A stretch of DNA of 54,510 nucleotides from Nocardioides sp. (lineage in GTDB: Bacteria; Actinomycetota; Actinomycetes; Propionibacteriales; Nocardioidaceae). Shown piece by piece: positions 27,130-36,974 of the stretch. The stretch lies in contig NZ_JAOPXV010000139.1 of NCBI RefSeq assembly GCF_025964975.1, positions 1-54,510 on the forward strand, in the 5' to 3' direction. How positions within the stretch are numbered: position 1 is the stretch's first letter; every line of letters begins with the position of its first letter. A program made the position numbers and the translations under genes. The notes beneath the pieces were generated by a model. The model made no database searches, was not told the DNA's origin, and saw only the letters and a program-made list of their open reading frames with translations.

Positions 27130-29868
27130 TCACTCCGTCAGCGACGAGTAGGCCACCACCCCGCGCTTGAGCGCGTGGACGGTCTCCCGGGCTGTCTTGC
27201 GCAGCGGCGCGTCGCCGGCCGCGTCCGCCACCTGCCCGGCCAGGTCGAGCAGCTGCTTCATCCAACGGACGAAGTCGCCGGCTGCCAGGTCGGTCCCACC
27301 GAGGACCTCGTCGAGATCGTCGCCCTCGGCCCAGCGGTAGGCCGCCCAGGCGAATCCGAGGTCCGGCTCGCGCAAGAAGTCGAGCTTGTTCTGCCGCTCC
27401 AGCGCATCCAGCTGTCCCCACACCCGCACCGTCTCCGCGAGCGCCGGCTGCACGCGGCCACCGGGGACCCGGGGCGCGGACGCGTCGTCGGGCCGCCGCG
27501 CCTCGTAGACGAGCGACGACAGCACCGCCGCGAGCTCGGAAGGGGTCAGGTCGTCCCACAGCCCGTCGCGCAGCGACTCCGCGGCGACCAGGTCCATGTC
27601 GGTGTAGATCCGCATGAGGTGCTTGCCGCGCTCCGTGACCGTGTCGCCGTCCAGGTAGCCGAGCGCCATCAGGACGGTGCACACGCGGTCGAAGGTCCGC
27701 GCCACCGTGTTCGTGCGCCCCTCGACGCGGCGCTTCAGCGTCTCGGCGTCGCGACTGAGCTTGAACCACCGCTCGGCCCATCGTGCATGGTCCTCCCGCT
27801 CGGGGCACTGATGGCATGGGTGCTGCTTGAGGCGGGTGCGCAGCTCGGCGATCTCGCGGTCGACCGGCGAGTCGGAGAACGACTCGCCCTTCGGCGTACG
27901 CCGCGGAGGAGGCGGCGTCAGGTTGTGGGTCTTGGTCCGCAGTGCCGACGCCAGGTCGCGCCGCATCGCGGGGTTGCGGCCGTTGAAGGACTTGGGCAGC
28001 CGCATCCGGGCGATGGCCTCCACCGGGGTCGGGAAGTCCATCGCGGCCAGGCGTCGCGCCTGACGATCGGCGGTGAGCACGTAGGGCCGTGGCTCGTGGC
28101 CCCCGAGTCCCGCATCGATGACCACGGCGAAGCCGGAGAACTTCCCGCTCGGCACCATGATGACGTCACCGGGCTTCAGTCTGGTCAACGACTCCACCGC
28201 CTCGCTGCGGCGGTCGGTCCGGCGGTCGCGCGCAGCCCCCTTCTCGACGTCGGTGATCCGACGCCTGAGCGCTGCGTATTCCATGAAGTCACCCAGGTGG
28301 CACGTGGCGGACTCGGCGTAGCCGTCCAGCGCCTCCTGGGCCTTGTGCAGCTGCCGGGCCAGCCCGACGACTGCCTTGTCGGCCTGGAACTGGGCGAAGG
28401 ACTGCTCGAGGAGCTCGCGCGAGCGCTCCCGCCCGAACTGGTGAACCAGGTTGACGGCCATGTTGTAGGACGGCCGGAAGGAGCTGCGGAGCGGGTAGGT
28501 ACGGGTCGAGGCGAGACCCGCGACCTCGGTGGGGTTCATGCCGGGCTGCCACAGCACCACGCCGTGGCCCTCGACGTCGAGGCCGCGGCGCCCGGCCCTA
28601 CCCGTCAGCTGGGTGTACTCCCCCGGTGTGATGTTGGCGTGGGTCTCACCGTTCCACTTCGAGAGCTTCTCGATCACCACCGTGCGTGCCGGCATGTTGA
28701 TACCCAGCGCGAGCGTCTCCGTGGCGAAGACGGCCTTGACCAGCCCGCGGACGAACAGCTCTTCGACGCACTGCTTGAAGGTCGGCAGCATCCCGGCGTG
28801 GTGTGCAGCCACGCCGCGCGTCAGGCCCTCGAGGAACTCGTGGTAGCCCAGCACCTCCAGGTCGTCCGGAGGCAGGTGCTGGCAGCGCTCCTCGACGAAG
28901 GCACGGATCGTGTCGCGATCCTCGGCCGAGGTCAGGCGGACGTTGGCTGACAGGCACTGCGTCACCGCGGCGTCGCAGCCGACCCTGCTGAAGACGAACA
29001 TGATCGCGGGCAGCAGCCCCTCGCTGTCCAATCGCTCGAGGACCTCCACCCGGCTCGGGATCCATACCCGGCGCCCGTTGCCGACACTGCGGGCGTTCTT
29101 CGAGGAGCCGGGCTTGCCCTTGCGTGGCGAGCGTCGGTCGCGCATGAGCCGCGAGCTCGCCCAGTCGTCACGGGCGATGCGGACGAGCTCGTCGTTGACC
29201 GGGGCCCCCTCCTTGACGAAGCCCGCGCTCGCGTCGACGTCGGAGGAGGCAAACAGGTCGAACAGTCGGCGTCCGACCATGACGTGCTGGAAGAGGGGCA
29301 CGGGGCGACGCTCCTCGACGATCGTGGTCGTCTCCCCGCGCACCGTGGCCAGCCACTCGCCGAACTCCTCGGCGTTGGAGACGGTCGCGGAGAGTGACAC
29401 CAGGGTGACCGACTCGGGGAGGTGGATGATGACCTCCTCCCAGACCGCGCCACGCATCCGGTCGGCGAGGTAGTGGACCTCGTCCATCACGACGTAGCCG
29501 AGGCCCAGCAGGGTGCGGGACCCGGCGTAGAGCATGTTGCGCAGCACCTCGGTGGTCATCACGACGATCGGGGCCTCGCCGTTGACGACGTTGTCGCCCG
29601 TCAGCAGACCGACCTTGTCAGGCCCGTAGCGGGCGACGAGGTCGTTGAACTTCTGATTGCTCAGCGCCTTGATCGGGGTCGTGTAGAAGCACTTGCGGCC
29701 GGTCGCGAGCGCGAGGTGTACGGCGAACTCGCCGACGATCGTCTTGCCCGACCCAGTGGGGGCAGCGACGAGGACACCCCGACCCGCCTCGATCTCCCCG
29801 CACGCGCGGACCTGGAAGTCGTCGAGCGGGAAGTCGTAGAGGTCGGCGAAGTCGACCGTGAGATTCAT
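27130..29868 (-). CDS. helY: DEAD/DEAH-box helicase HelY (Ski2/Mtr4-like)
   Basis: 912 residues from ATG 29868, which overlaps the diacylglycerol kinase stop. Superfamily 2 helicase motifs: APTGSGKTIVGEF (Walker A, about residue 34), TTPIKALSNQKF (Ia), MDEVHYL (DEVH box, about 136), SLSATVSNAEEFG (III), ETLALGINMPA (V) and QLTGRAGRRGLD (VI). The C-terminal part contains the Ski2-type helical domain ending with DLAAGDFVRWMKQLLDLA. Likely an RNA helicase acting in RNA turnover. It is the last gene of the pafA-side leftward block. Confidence 0.93.
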   Translation of the reverse strand: MNLTVDFADLYDFPLDDFQVRACGEIEAGRGVLVAAPTGSGKTIVGEFAVHLALATGRKCFYTTPIKALSNQKFNDLVARYGPDKVGLLTGDNVVNGEAPIVVMTTEVLRNMLYAGSRTLLGLGYVVMDEVHYLADRMRGAVWEEVIIHLPESVTLVSLSATVSNAEEFGEWLATVRGETTTIVEERRPVPLFQHVMVGRRLFDLFASSDVDASAGFVKEGAPVNDELVRIARDDWASSRLMRDRRSPRKGKPGSSKNARSVGNGRRVWIPSRVEVLERLDSEGLLPAIMFVFSRVGCDAAVTQCLSANVRLTSAEDRDTIRAFVEERCQHLPPDDLEVLGYHEFLEGLTRGVAAHHAGMLPTFKQCVEELFVRGLVKAVFATETLALGINMPARTVVIEKLSKWNGETHANITPGEYTQLTGRAGRRGLDVEGHGVVLWQPGMNPTEVAGLASTRTYPLRSSFRPSYNMAVNLVHQFGRERSRELLEQSFAQFQADKAVVGLARQLHKAQEALDGYAESATCHLGDFMEYAALRRRITDVEKGAARDRRTDRRSEAVESLTRLKPGDVIMVPSGKFSGFAVVIDAGLGGHEPRPYVLTADRQARRLAAMDFPTPVEAIARMRLPKSFNGRNPAMRRDLASALRTKTHNLTPPPPRRTPKGESFSDSPVDREIAELRTRLKQHPCHQCPEREDHARWAERWFKLSRDAETLKRRVEGRTNTVARTFDRVCTVLMALGYLDGDTVTERGKHLMRIYTDMDLVAAESLRDGLWDDLTPSELAAVLSSLVYEARRPDDASAPRVPGGRVQPALAETVRVWGQLDALERQNKLDFLREPDLGFAWAAYRWAEGDDLDEVLGGTDLAAGDFVRWMKQLLDLAGQVADAAGDAPLRKTARETVHALKRGVVAYSSLTE

Positions 29869-30737
29869 GCGTACACCGCCAGGGCGCCGGGCTCGCACGT
29901 GACCGTCAGCGGCAGCTCACCGAATCGCTCGCCGTCGGCGTACGACACGACGCCCGGCGCGGCGACCGTGACAGATCGGACCCGGTGGTGGACGTATTCG
30001 GCCTCGTGCACGTGGGTGCCCGAGAACAGCTTGGGATAGGTGCGGATCAGCTTGGTCTTGGTCATCTCCTTGATGATGACCACGTCGAGCAAGCCGTCAT
30101 CGAGCAGGGCACCCTCGGTGATGCGGAGGCCACCGCCGTAGGACGTGCCGTTGCCCACCGCGACGAGCATGGCGTCCACCCGCAGCGGGGTGCCGTCGAG
30201 GTCCAGGGTGAACGGCAGCGGGCGGAAGGTCCTCAGCTCCGCCAGCGTCGCGACGTTGTAGCGCATCTGCCCGCGCGGCCACGCCATCTGGTTGGCGCGT
30301 TCGTTGACGACCGCGTCGAAGCCCGCGGCCAGCACGGTGACGTAGTAGCGCCTACCGGCCCGCGCCAGGTCGATCGTGCGCAGGCGCGACGCGATGACCC
30401 GATCTGCCGCGGCCACCGGGTCCTTGCGGGGAAGGTCGAAGTATCGCGACACGTCGTTGCCGGAGCCCGCCGGGATGATCCCCAGCGGGATGCCGGTGTT
30501 GGCCAGGACCTGGGTCGCGAGGTGCACGAGGCCGTCTCCGCCACAGACGACGACGGCGTCGACGCCGTCGGCGACGCTCGCCCGGGCGAGGTCCTGCGCC
30601 TCGTCCGCGTCGCGGCCCTGCAGGTTGCGGACCACGAGACCGCTGTCGCGCAAGCGGGCGGTTGCCACGGCGCCGTAGCGCGCGCCGTCGCCCCGGCCGG
30701 AGGTCGGGTTGGTGAGGAAAGCGATCTCGCGAGCCAT
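29865..30737 (-). CDS. Diacylglycerol kinase/lipid kinase family protein
   Basis: 290 residues from ATG 30737 (MAREIAFLTNPTSGRGDG), with GAGG upstream. DAGK catalytic domain motifs: NPTSGRGDG (about residue 10), VVCGGDGLVHLATQ (GGDG, about 63), IPAGSGNDVSRYF (about 88), and the C-terminal LLDVVIIKEMTKTKLI and YADGERFGELP. It phosphorylates diacylglycerol or a related lipid with ATP at the membrane. Conserved neighbour of helY; the stop overlaps the helY start. Confidence 0.9.
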   Translation of the reverse strand: MAREIAFLTNPTSGRGDGARYGAVATARLRDSGLVVRNLQGRDADEAQDLARASVADGVDAVVVCGGDGLVHLATQVLANTGIPLGIIPAGSGNDVSRYFDLPRKDPVAAADRVIASRLRTIDLARAGRRYYVTVLAAGFDAVVNERANQMAWPRGQMRYNVATLAELRTFRPLPFTLDLDGTPLRVDAMLVAVGNGTSYGGGLRITEGALLDDGLLDVVIIKEMTKTKLIRTYPKLFSGTHVHEAEYVHHRVRSVTVAAPGVVSYADGERFGELPLTVTCEPGALAVYA

Positions 30738-30790
30738 GTCCTCGACCCTATCCACCAGCATGGTCGGCGAGCTGCGGACACGTGGACGAC

Positions 30791-31201
30791 CTAGCGGCGA
30801 TCGGTCCTGTCCGAGCCGATGCGCAGCAGCGCCGCCATGTGCTCGGGCGACCCACCGACGGCTCGTGCCAGCCGCGAGAGGCTGTCGAGGACACGTTCGG
30901 CGTCGAACCGGGTACCGGGCACGGCAAGGATCAGCCGGTCGGCGTACTGCCCCACCAGCACCTGTCCGTGACGCCATGCCCGGTGCGCGCGGTGGCGGGA
31001 CTCGTCGTCGGTCACGGGAGCGGGATAGGCCTCGTCGACGGCGAGCAGGTCGCAGGCGAGGACGTCGTCGCCGGAGACGAGACGGCCGGCCACCAGGTGG
31101 CCGGTGCGCAGGCCCTGGTCGGCGTGCCAGACCACCTGACCGACGCCCAGCCAGTCCGGCAGGTCGAAGGGATCGACGTCGATGATCGGCGTTGACTCCA
31201 T
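30791..31201 (-). CDS. Conserved actinobacterial hypothetical protein
   Basis: 136 residues from ATG 31201 (MESTPIIDVDPFDLPDW); an in-frame GTG lies three codons upstream. No membrane segment or catalytic motif. Features are GVGQVVWHADQGLRTGHLVAG, an acidic middle and a final helical segment (AERVLDSLSRLARAVGGSPE). Its position between tatC and the lipid kinase, in the same direction and closely spaced, makes it a real member of the block, but I have no function. Confidence 0.65.
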   Translation of the reverse strand: MESTPIIDVDPFDLPDWLGVGQVVWHADQGLRTGHLVAGRLVSGDDVLACDLLAVDEAYPAPVTDDESRHRAHRAWRHGQVLVGQYADRLILAVPGTRFDAERVLDSLSRLARAVGGSPEHMAALLRIGSDRTDRR

Positions 31202-31235
31202 GCCGGCCACTGTGTCAGAGCGGGGTCGGGCGGGC

Positions 31236-32075
31236 TCAGATGGGTGAGAGCTCGTCCGGGGAGAGGTTGGCGTTGACGCTGCGGGACGCCTTCCGGCGGT
31301 CGTTCCAGCGGGCGATGACCTCGGAGATGAAGTAGAGGAAGACCATCGGCACGGCCATGAACGTCATCGTGAACGGGTCAGCGGACGGGGTCGCCACCGC
31401 GGCGAAGATGAACATGCCGACGATCACCCAGGCCCGGTGCTCCCCCAGCGTCTTCCCGGAGACGACGCCGGCCAGGTTGAGCAGCACGACGAACACCGGG
31501 ATCTCGAAGGCCAGGCCGAAGACGAACAGGGTGCGGGTGAAGAACTGGAGGTATTCGTTGACGTCGAGGAGGTTGGTGACGCCCTCGGGGTTGAACCCGA
31601 TCAGCACCTCGAGCCCCTTGGGCAGCGTGACGTAGCCGAGAGTGACGCCGACGAGGAACAACGGGCCGGCGATCGCTGCGAAGATGCGTGACCACTTGCG
31701 CTCGGTCGCGTGGAGGCCGGGCAGGATGAAGGCCCAGATCTGGTAGAGCCAGTATGGCGCCGTCACCACCAACGCGGTGAAGCCCGACTGCTTCAGGTAC
31801 AGCATGAGCGCGCCGGAGGCACCGCCCGTCGTGGGCATCGTCGAGCCATCGGCGAGGGCGTCCTTGGCCGTGTAGTAGGGCCCGTAGACGATGTCGTTGA
31901 GCGGGTCGAAGAAGTACAGGGCCAGGCCGAAGGTGACCAGCATGACGGTGGCCGTGCGCAGGACGCGGGCGCGCGCCTCCCGGAGGTGGTCGCCCAGCGC
32001 CATCCGGCCGTCAGGACTGACGGGGCTCGACGGCTTGGCCGAGTAGAGACGGGCGAAGCGCCCGACGAAGCTCAC
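31236..32075 (-). CDS. tatC: Sec-independent protein translocase TatC
   Basis: 279 residues with six membrane segments. The TatC signature HLREARARVLRTA (cytoplasmic N-terminus, about residue 29), a periplasmic loop, LPGLHATERKW (about 127) and VVSGKTLGEHRAWVIVGMF with a final helix identify the twin-arginine receptor. It follows tatA by 24 bases and forms the Tat translocase with it; no tatB is seen, so TatA may be joined by a TatB elsewhere. Confidence 0.95.
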   Translation of the reverse strand: MSFVGRFARLYSAKPSSPVSPDGRMALGDHLREARARVLRTATVMLVTFGLALYFFDPLNDIVYGPYYTAKDALADGSTMPTTGGASGALMLYLKQSGFTALVVTAPYWLYQIWAFILPGLHATERKWSRIFAAIAGPLFLVGVTLGYVTLPKGLEVLIGFNPEGVTNLLDVNEYLQFFTRTLFVFGLAFEIPVFVVLLNLAGVVSGKTLGEHRAWVIVGMFIFAAVATPSADPFTMTFMAVPMVFLYFISEVIARWNDRRKASRSVNANLSPDELSPI

Positions 32076-32099
32076 AGACGTGTGGTGAAGCGGCCGGCG

Positions 32100-32387
32100 T
32101 CAGCCGGGGTGCTTGTCGGTGCGGATCTCCGGCTCGACGTCCGACTGCAAGGTGGGCTGGGCCTGGGCGCTCGAGGTCGGCGGCAGCTCGGCAGGGGCGA
32201 CGGCAGACGGCTTGTCCTTCTCGTCGTCGTCCTTCAGGCCCTTGGTCTCGGTCTTGAAGATGCGCAGCGCCTGACCGGTGCCCCGGGCGAGCTCCGGGAG
32301 CTTGGCCGCACCGAAGACGAGCACCACGATCGCAAGGATGATCAGCCACTCCGCGCCAGCCGGCATGCCAAACATCGGGTTGATCAT
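32100..32387 (-). CDS. tatA: Sec-independent protein translocase TatA
   Basis: 95 residues from ATG 32387, with GGAG 6 bases upstream (an ATG four codons earlier lacks one). N-terminal membrane helix EWLIILAIVVLVFGAAKLPE, the FGxxKLPExxR hinge, an amphipathic helix (GTGQALRIFKTETKGLK) and an acidic/proline tail are classic TatA. It forms the Tat pore with TatC just downstream. Confidence 0.95.
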   Translation of the reverse strand: MINPMFGMPAGAEWLIILAIVVLVFGAAKLPELARGTGQALRIFKTETKGLKDDDEKDKPSAVAPAELPPTSSAQAQPTLQSDVEPEIRTDKHPG

Positions 32388-32426
32388 GGGATGCTCCAAA
32401 AGTCGAGGACGGCTGTCGGCCCCATC

Positions 32427-33413
32427 CTACGCGGTGCCCTCGTAGAGGCGCAGCGTTGCCTGCGCGTTGGCCGTGAAGGACTCGGCAAACTCCTCGGGCG
32501 CCACGACCCGGGCGTGCGGCGCCACCCGGAAGAGCAGCTGCTGCAGCCAGGCCTCGCTCGCGACGTCGAGGGTGACGTCGAGGGTGCCCCCGGGACCGGT
32601 GGCGGTGACGACCACGGGGTAGTACTCCGGGATCCACTGGGCTTCCGGGGACAACCGCAGTGTCACTGCCACTGTCTCCCCCTCCCCGCGGAACCACCCT
32701 GCTGACAGGTCCCGAGGCTGGGCCCCCAGCTCGGAGACCGCGTCGGGAAGCTCCGTAGCGCTCAGGATGCGGTCCAGCCGGAAGGCGCGGTCTCCCTGCG
32801 CTGTGTGGCACCACGCGTCGAGGTAGGTCGCGTCGCCGACCCGCGTGATGGCACGCGGCTCCACGACGCGGGTCGACTGCTCGTCGCGGCTCGGCACGTA
32901 GTAGGAGATCTCGAGCTGACGGGCCTGGTCGAGCGCGCCCTGCAACATGGGCAACAGCTCTTCGCCGGGGTTGACCTCGGCAGCGACGTGGATCTGTTGG
33001 GCTGCCGACGCGGCTCCCGCTGCCTCGAGCTTGGCCAGCGTCCGCTCGACGACCTCGCGAGTCTCCGCCGACGCGCTCTGCTCGATCGCGCGCAACGCCA
33101 CCACGAGGGCGGCCGCCTCGGAGGGACCGAACCGAACCGGACGAGCCAGGTAGTCGGCGTTGTCGACGCGGATGATGCCCTCCCCCTCGAGGGCGTCGAG
33201 GTCGACGTTGATCAAGTCGTCGGGAAACCCGCCCGGCAGGCCACACATGAAGAGCACCCGCAGGTCCTTGTCGAGCTGGGCCGCGTCGACACCGAGGGCC
33301 TCAGCCGCCTCGGAGACGCGGACCTCTCCCCGCTGGTGGAGGTAGGGCACCAGGGCCAGGAGCCGACCGACCTGCTCCCGGGCCGCGTGGGTCACCGGAC
33401 GGGGGGTCGTCAT
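32427..33413 (-). CDS. pafC: WYL-domain regulator PafC
   Basis: 328 residues. N-terminal winged helix (VGRLLALVPYLHQRGEVRVS, about 12-31), a WYL domain in the middle (ISYYVPSRDEQSTRVVEPRAITRVGDATYLDAWC; the region equivalent to W-Y-L is near residue 205) and a C-terminal WCX extension. With PafB it makes a heterodimer activating DNA-damage genes independently of LexA in mycobacteria. Its start overlaps the pafB stop by four bases (33410-33413), as in M. tuberculosis. Confidence 0.93.
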   Translation of the reverse strand: MTTPRPVTHAAREQVGRLLALVPYLHQRGEVRVSEAAEALGVDAAQLDKDLRVLFMCGLPGGFPDDLINVDLDALEGEGIIRVDNADYLARPVRFGPSEAAALVVALRAIEQSASAETREVVERTLAKLEAAGAASAAQQIHVAAEVNPGEELLPMLQGALDQARQLEISYYVPSRDEQSTRVVEPRAITRVGDATYLDAWCHTAQGDRAFRLDRILSATELPDAVSELGAQPRDLSAGWFRGEGETVAVTLRLSPEAQWIPEYYPVVVTATGPGGTLDVTLDVASEAWLQQLLFRVAPHARVVAPEEFAESFTANAQATLRLYEGTA

Positions 33414-34381
33414 CGCGCCACCTCGGTGAGCCGGGCGAGCACGTCGGAGCGAAGCTCCTGAGGACCTTCGACCAGTGCGCTCGGCCCGAGCGACAGCACC
33501 GCGTTGACGAGGTCGCGGAACTGCCCGGTGAGGCCCAGACGGTCCCAGCCGGAGAGGGCGTCGGGTCCGGTCACGTCCTCCTCGATCGACGTGGCGGACC
33601 GGCGCAGCGCGACGCCGGCTCGCTGGCGGACGAGGACCGTCGCGTCGATGTCCGGGGTGGTGTGCACGAGCTGGTCGGCGATGGCCTTCACGTCGGTGCC
33701 GGGCGGGACGGCGTACGCCCCGGACTTGCCGAGCATCGTCACCTTGCCCCGGACCCTCGAGAGTCGGAAGACCCGCTCGGCCTGCCGGTCGACGTCATGT
33801 CCCACGACGTACCAACGCCCCGAGGAGCGCACGACGCCCCAGGGCTGCAGCCGGCGACGGGTGGCTTCCTGGCCGGGTCGACGGTAATCGAACGCGATCT
33901 CGCGACGCTTCTGCGTGGCCTCCCAGCAGGCGTCGAAGGCCGGCTCCTCGGCCCGCAGGCTCGGCGGCACGAGATCGAGCCTGCTGGTGTCGATCTCGAC
34001 GCCCTGGGCCGCAAGCTTGCGCATGGCCTCGGTGGTGGCCCGAGCAAGCGTGTGCTGCTCCCACGCCCGCGCGGCGATGCCGAGCACCGCGGCCTCGTCG
34101 GCCTCGAAGCGGATCTCGGGCAGGGACGACGTGTCGGGTGAGATGCGATAGCCCTGTTCGTCGTCGAAGTAGTGGTCGAGGGAGCCGACCTCGATCACGA
34201 CCCCGAGCTCGCGCAGGTCCTCCTTGTCACGTTCGAAGGCCTTCTCGAAGGCCTCGTCGCCGCGTGTGTTGTCGGAGTACTCGCCGTAGTGCGCCCGACG
34301 GATGTCCTGCTTGGAGACGAAGCGGGTCTGGGCGAGCAGCATGATGTAGAGGTTGAGCAACCGCTCGGACTTCTCCGCCAT
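33410..34381 (-). CDS. pafB: WYL-domain regulator PafB
   Basis: 323 residues. N-terminus MAEKSERLLNLYIMLLAQTR is typical PafB, with the winged helix up to residue 80 (FERDKEDLRELGVVIEVG, YRISPD), then the WYL domain (IAFDYRRPGQEATRRRLQPW, WYVVGHDVDRQAERVFRLSR about 195-225) and WCX. Partner of PafC, with which it is co-translated. Confidence 0.94.
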   Translation of the reverse strand: MAEKSERLLNLYIMLLAQTRFVSKQDIRRAHYGEYSDNTRGDEAFEKAFERDKEDLRELGVVIEVGSLDHYFDDEQGYRISPDTSSLPEIRFEADEAAVLGIAARAWEQHTLARATTEAMRKLAAQGVEIDTSRLDLVPPSLRAEEPAFDACWEATQKRREIAFDYRRPGQEATRRRLQPWGVVRSSGRWYVVGHDVDRQAERVFRLSRVRGKVTMLGKSGAYAVPPGTDVKAIADQLVHTTPDIDATVLVRQRAGVALRRSATSIEEDVTGPDALSGWDRLGLTGQFRDLVNAVLSLGPSALVEGPQELRSDVLARLTEVAR

Positions 34382-34411
34382 GACTCGCCTCCCACCCTCG
34401 CCGGACGAGCC

Positions 34412-35377
34412 TCAGGCCGCGCCGAGGATGTCGATCACGAAGAAGAGGGTGTCCGTGCCCTTGATGCCGGCGTCCTTGTTGCCCGCCTCGCCATAGCCAT
34501 CGGCCGGCGGGATCGAGAGGATGACGCGGGAGCCGACGGTCTTGCCGACGAGGGCCTTGTCCCAGCCGGCCACCACCTGGCCGATGCCGATGGGGAACGA
34601 CGTCGGGTCCTTGGCGTAGCTCTCGTCGAAGGGCTTCTTGGCGTCATAGACCTGGCCGAGATAGTCGACGGCGATGGTCTGACCCTTCTCGACCACGGCG
34701 CCCTCGCCCTTGATCAGGGTGGTGTCGAGGAGGTTCTTGCTCGGCTTGTTCGCGTCAACGAAGTCGAACCCGGTGATGGTGCCGTCGGACTCGATCAGGG
34801 TCGGCGCCCACTTGGCGGCAGGGCGCTCCTCACCGGTGGGCTCGGTGGCGACCGCGCTGAGCAGGTCGATCACGAAGACGACGCCGTCCTTGTTGCCGAT
34901 GCCGATCTGGGGGTTGCCCCCCTCACCGAACGCGTCCTCCGCCGAGCTGGCGACGGCCACCCGGGAACCGACGGTGTGGCCGTCGATGGCCTTCTTGAAC
35001 GGCTCGGAGACAGCGCCCGAGAGCAGAAGCTGAGGAGCTTCGGAGTCGTAGGTGTTGTAGACCTCCTCCTCGCTGAAGCCGTTGCCGATCCAGATGTGCG
35101 CGAGCGCACTGCTCTCGGCGGAGAGCTCCTCCCCCTCACCTTCGGTGAGGACGTCGGTCTCGATCTCGTCGGGCGACACCTCACCGTCGAAGGTGACCTT
35201 GGGCGCCTTGCCGACGTCACCTGAGACCTTGATGGTGTCCAACCCTCCGGCCGCGTCGGCCCCGGAGCCGTCGTCGTCACCGCAGGCAGTGAGGCTGAGG
35301 GCGGACAACAGCAGCACACCACCCACCGCAGCGAGTCGGGTGCGAGGAAGGGCGCGGGTGGCGGCAGAGCGAGACAC
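34412..35377 (-). CDS. FKBP-type peptidyl-prolyl isomerase lipoprotein with two FKBP domains
   Basis: 321 residues. Lipoprotein signal LLLSALSLTACGDDDGSG (lipobox LTA-C, about residue 32). Two FKBP-like domains: the first (about 70-180) with SEPFKKAIDGHTVGSRV and VFVIDLL is degenerate, and the second (about 215-321) has the usual VDYLGQVYDAKKPFD, GWDKALVGKTVGSRVILSIP and FFVIDILGA, so probably only the second is active. It folds proteins outside the membrane. Located between pafA and pafB, as commonly seen in actinobacteria. Confidence 0.9.
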   Translation of the reverse strand: MSRSAATRALPRTRLAAVGGVLLLSALSLTACGDDDGSGADAAGGLDTIKVSGDVGKAPKVTFDGEVSPDEIETDVLTEGEGEELSAESSALAHIWIGNGFSEEEVYNTYDSEAPQLLLSGAVSEPFKKAIDGHTVGSRVAVASSAEDAFGEGGNPQIGIGNKDGVVFVIDLLSAVATEPTGEERPAAKWAPTLIESDGTITGFDFVDANKPSKNLLDTTLIKGEGAVVEKGQTIAVDYLGQVYDAKKPFDESYAKDPTSFPIGIGQVVAGWDKALVGKTVGSRVILSIPPADGYGEAGNKDAGIKGTDTLFFVIDILGAA

Positions 35378-35457
35378 GATGGAGTCACCTAATCGGTTGG
35401 TGTGCAGGACAGCGGCGCCACCCTATCCGGCCGCCCCGAGCCGCCGCGGAGTAGTCG

Positions 35458-35510
35458 GTGCTCCGCTGTCGCGACCGTTGAGCATCTTGAGTGCTCCGCT
35501 GTCGCGACCG
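35458..35510. repeat. Two 20-base direct repeats upstream of the FKBP gene
   Basis: GTGCTCCGCTGTCGCGACCG occurs at 35458-35477 and again exactly at 35491-35510, 33 bases apart. Between them GAGCA...TGCTC can form a short hairpin. The pair lies in the 144-base gap between pafA's end and the FKBP start, in the likely FKBP promoter. It could be a pair of activator sites or a simple duplication. Confidence 0.6.
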
Positions 35511-35521
35511 CCGGATACGAC

Positions 35522-36883
35522 TCACATGCCGTCGATGAGTCGCTGCACGCGCTCGTCGTACGCCTTGAACGGGTCCTTGCACAGCACGGTGCGCTGCGCC
35601 TGGTCGTTGAGCTTGAGGTGCACCCAGTCGACCGTGAAGTCACGACGCCGCTCCTGGGCCTTGCGGATGAACTCCCCGCGCAGTCGGGCCCGGGTGTTCT
35701 GGGGAGGGACGCTCTTGGCCTCGAAGATCTTCAGGTCGGTGGTCACCCGCGCGACCGCCCCGCGCTTCTCGAGGAGGTAGTAGAGCCCGCGACCGCGGTG
35801 GATGTCGTGGTACGCCAGGTCCAGCTGGGCAATCCGCGGGTGGCCCATCGGCAGCCCGTGCTTGGCGCGATAGCGGTCGATGAGCTTCCACTTGATCACC
35901 CAGTCGATCTCGCGGTCGACGAGTCCGAGGTCGTCGGACTCGACGGCCTTGAGCCCGCGCTCCCAGAGGTCCAGGGCCCGCTCGATGAGGGGGGTGCTGA
36001 TCTGCCGGCGATCGACGAAATCGCGAGCCTTGCCGAGGTATTCGCCCTGGATCTCCAGCGCGCTCGCCTCGCGACCGTTGGCCAGGCGGACCTTGCGGCG
36101 CCCGGTGACGTCGTGGGAGATCTCCCGGATGGCGCGGATGGGGTTCTCCATCGTGAGGTCGCGCATCACCACCCCCTCCTCGATCATCCGGAGGACGAGT
36201 TCGCAGGAGGCGACCTTGAGCATGGTGGTGGTTTCACTCATGTTGGAGTCGCCGACGATGACGTGCAGGCGGCGGTACTTCTCCGCGTCCGCGTGGGGCT
36301 CGTCGCGCGTGTTGATGATCGGCCGGCTCCGGGTGGTGGCGCTGGAGACGCCCTCCCAGATGTGCTCGGCACGCTGGGAGACGCTGTAGGACGCCCCACG
36401 TGGGGTCTGGGTGACCTTGCCTGCCCCCACCACGATCTGCCGCGTCACCAGGAAGGGGATCAGGACGTCCGCGAGCTTGCTGAACTCCCCCGCCCGGCCG
36501 ACGAGGTAGTTCTCGTGACAGCCGTAGGAGTTGCCCGCGGAGTCCGTGTTGTTCTTGAAGAGGTAGATGTCGCCGGCGATGCCCTCGTCGTGCAGGCGCT
36601 GCTCGGCGTCCAGGAGCAGCCCCTCGAGGATCCGCTCGCCGGCCTTGTCGTGCGTGACGAGCTCGGTGATGTCGTCGCACTCCGGCGTCGCGTATTCGGG
36701 GTGGCTGCCGACGTCGAGGTAGAGCCGTGCGCCGTTGCGGAGGAAGACGTTGCTGGAACGCCCCCAGCTGACCACCTTGCGGAAGAGGTAGCGCGCCACC
36801 TCGTCGGGGCTGAGTCGTCGCTGCCCCTTGAACGTGCACGTGACGCCGTACTCGTTCTCGATCCCGAAGATGCGTCGGTCCAT
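35522..36883 (-). CDS. pafA: Pup-protein ligase PafA
   Basis: 453 residues. [18 protein letters not shown] at the N-terminus holds the catalytic Glu of the glutamine-synthetase-like fold (ExE in GIENEYG). Other motifs: [35 protein letters not shown], and [16 protein letters not shown]. PafA phosphorylates the C-terminal glutamate of Pup and links it to substrate lysines. Full length. It diverges from the Rieske oxidoreductase gene. Confidence 0.97.
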   Translation of the reverse strand: MDRRIFGIENEYGVTCTFKGQRRLSPDEVARYLFRKVVSWGRSSNVFLRNGARLYLDVGSHPEYATPECDDITELVTHDKAGERILEGLLLDAEQRLHDEGIAGDIYLFKNNTDSAGNSYGCHENYLVGRAGEFSKLADVLIPFLVTRQIVVGAGKVTQTPRGASYSVSQRAEHIWEGVSSATTRSRPIINTRDEPHADAEKYRRLHVIVGDSNMSETTTMLKVASCELVLRMIEEGVVMRDLTMENPIRAIREISHDVTGRRKVRLANGREASALEIQGEYLGKARDFVDRRQISTPLIERALDLWERGLKAVESDDLGLVDREIDWVIKWKLIDRYRAKHGLPMGHPRIAQLDLAYHDIHRGRGLYYLLEKRGAVARVTTDLKIFEAKSVPPQNTRARLRGEFIRKAQERRRDFTVDWVHLKLNDQAQRTVLCKDPFKAYDERVQRLIDGM

Positions 36884-36974
36884 GACTCCACCCTAGGCCG
36901 CACACGGTCGCCGGTCCCGCTCATTCGGGTGAGGGATTGGCGCATCTGGAGCCGGAACTGGGTAGACAAGGGAC

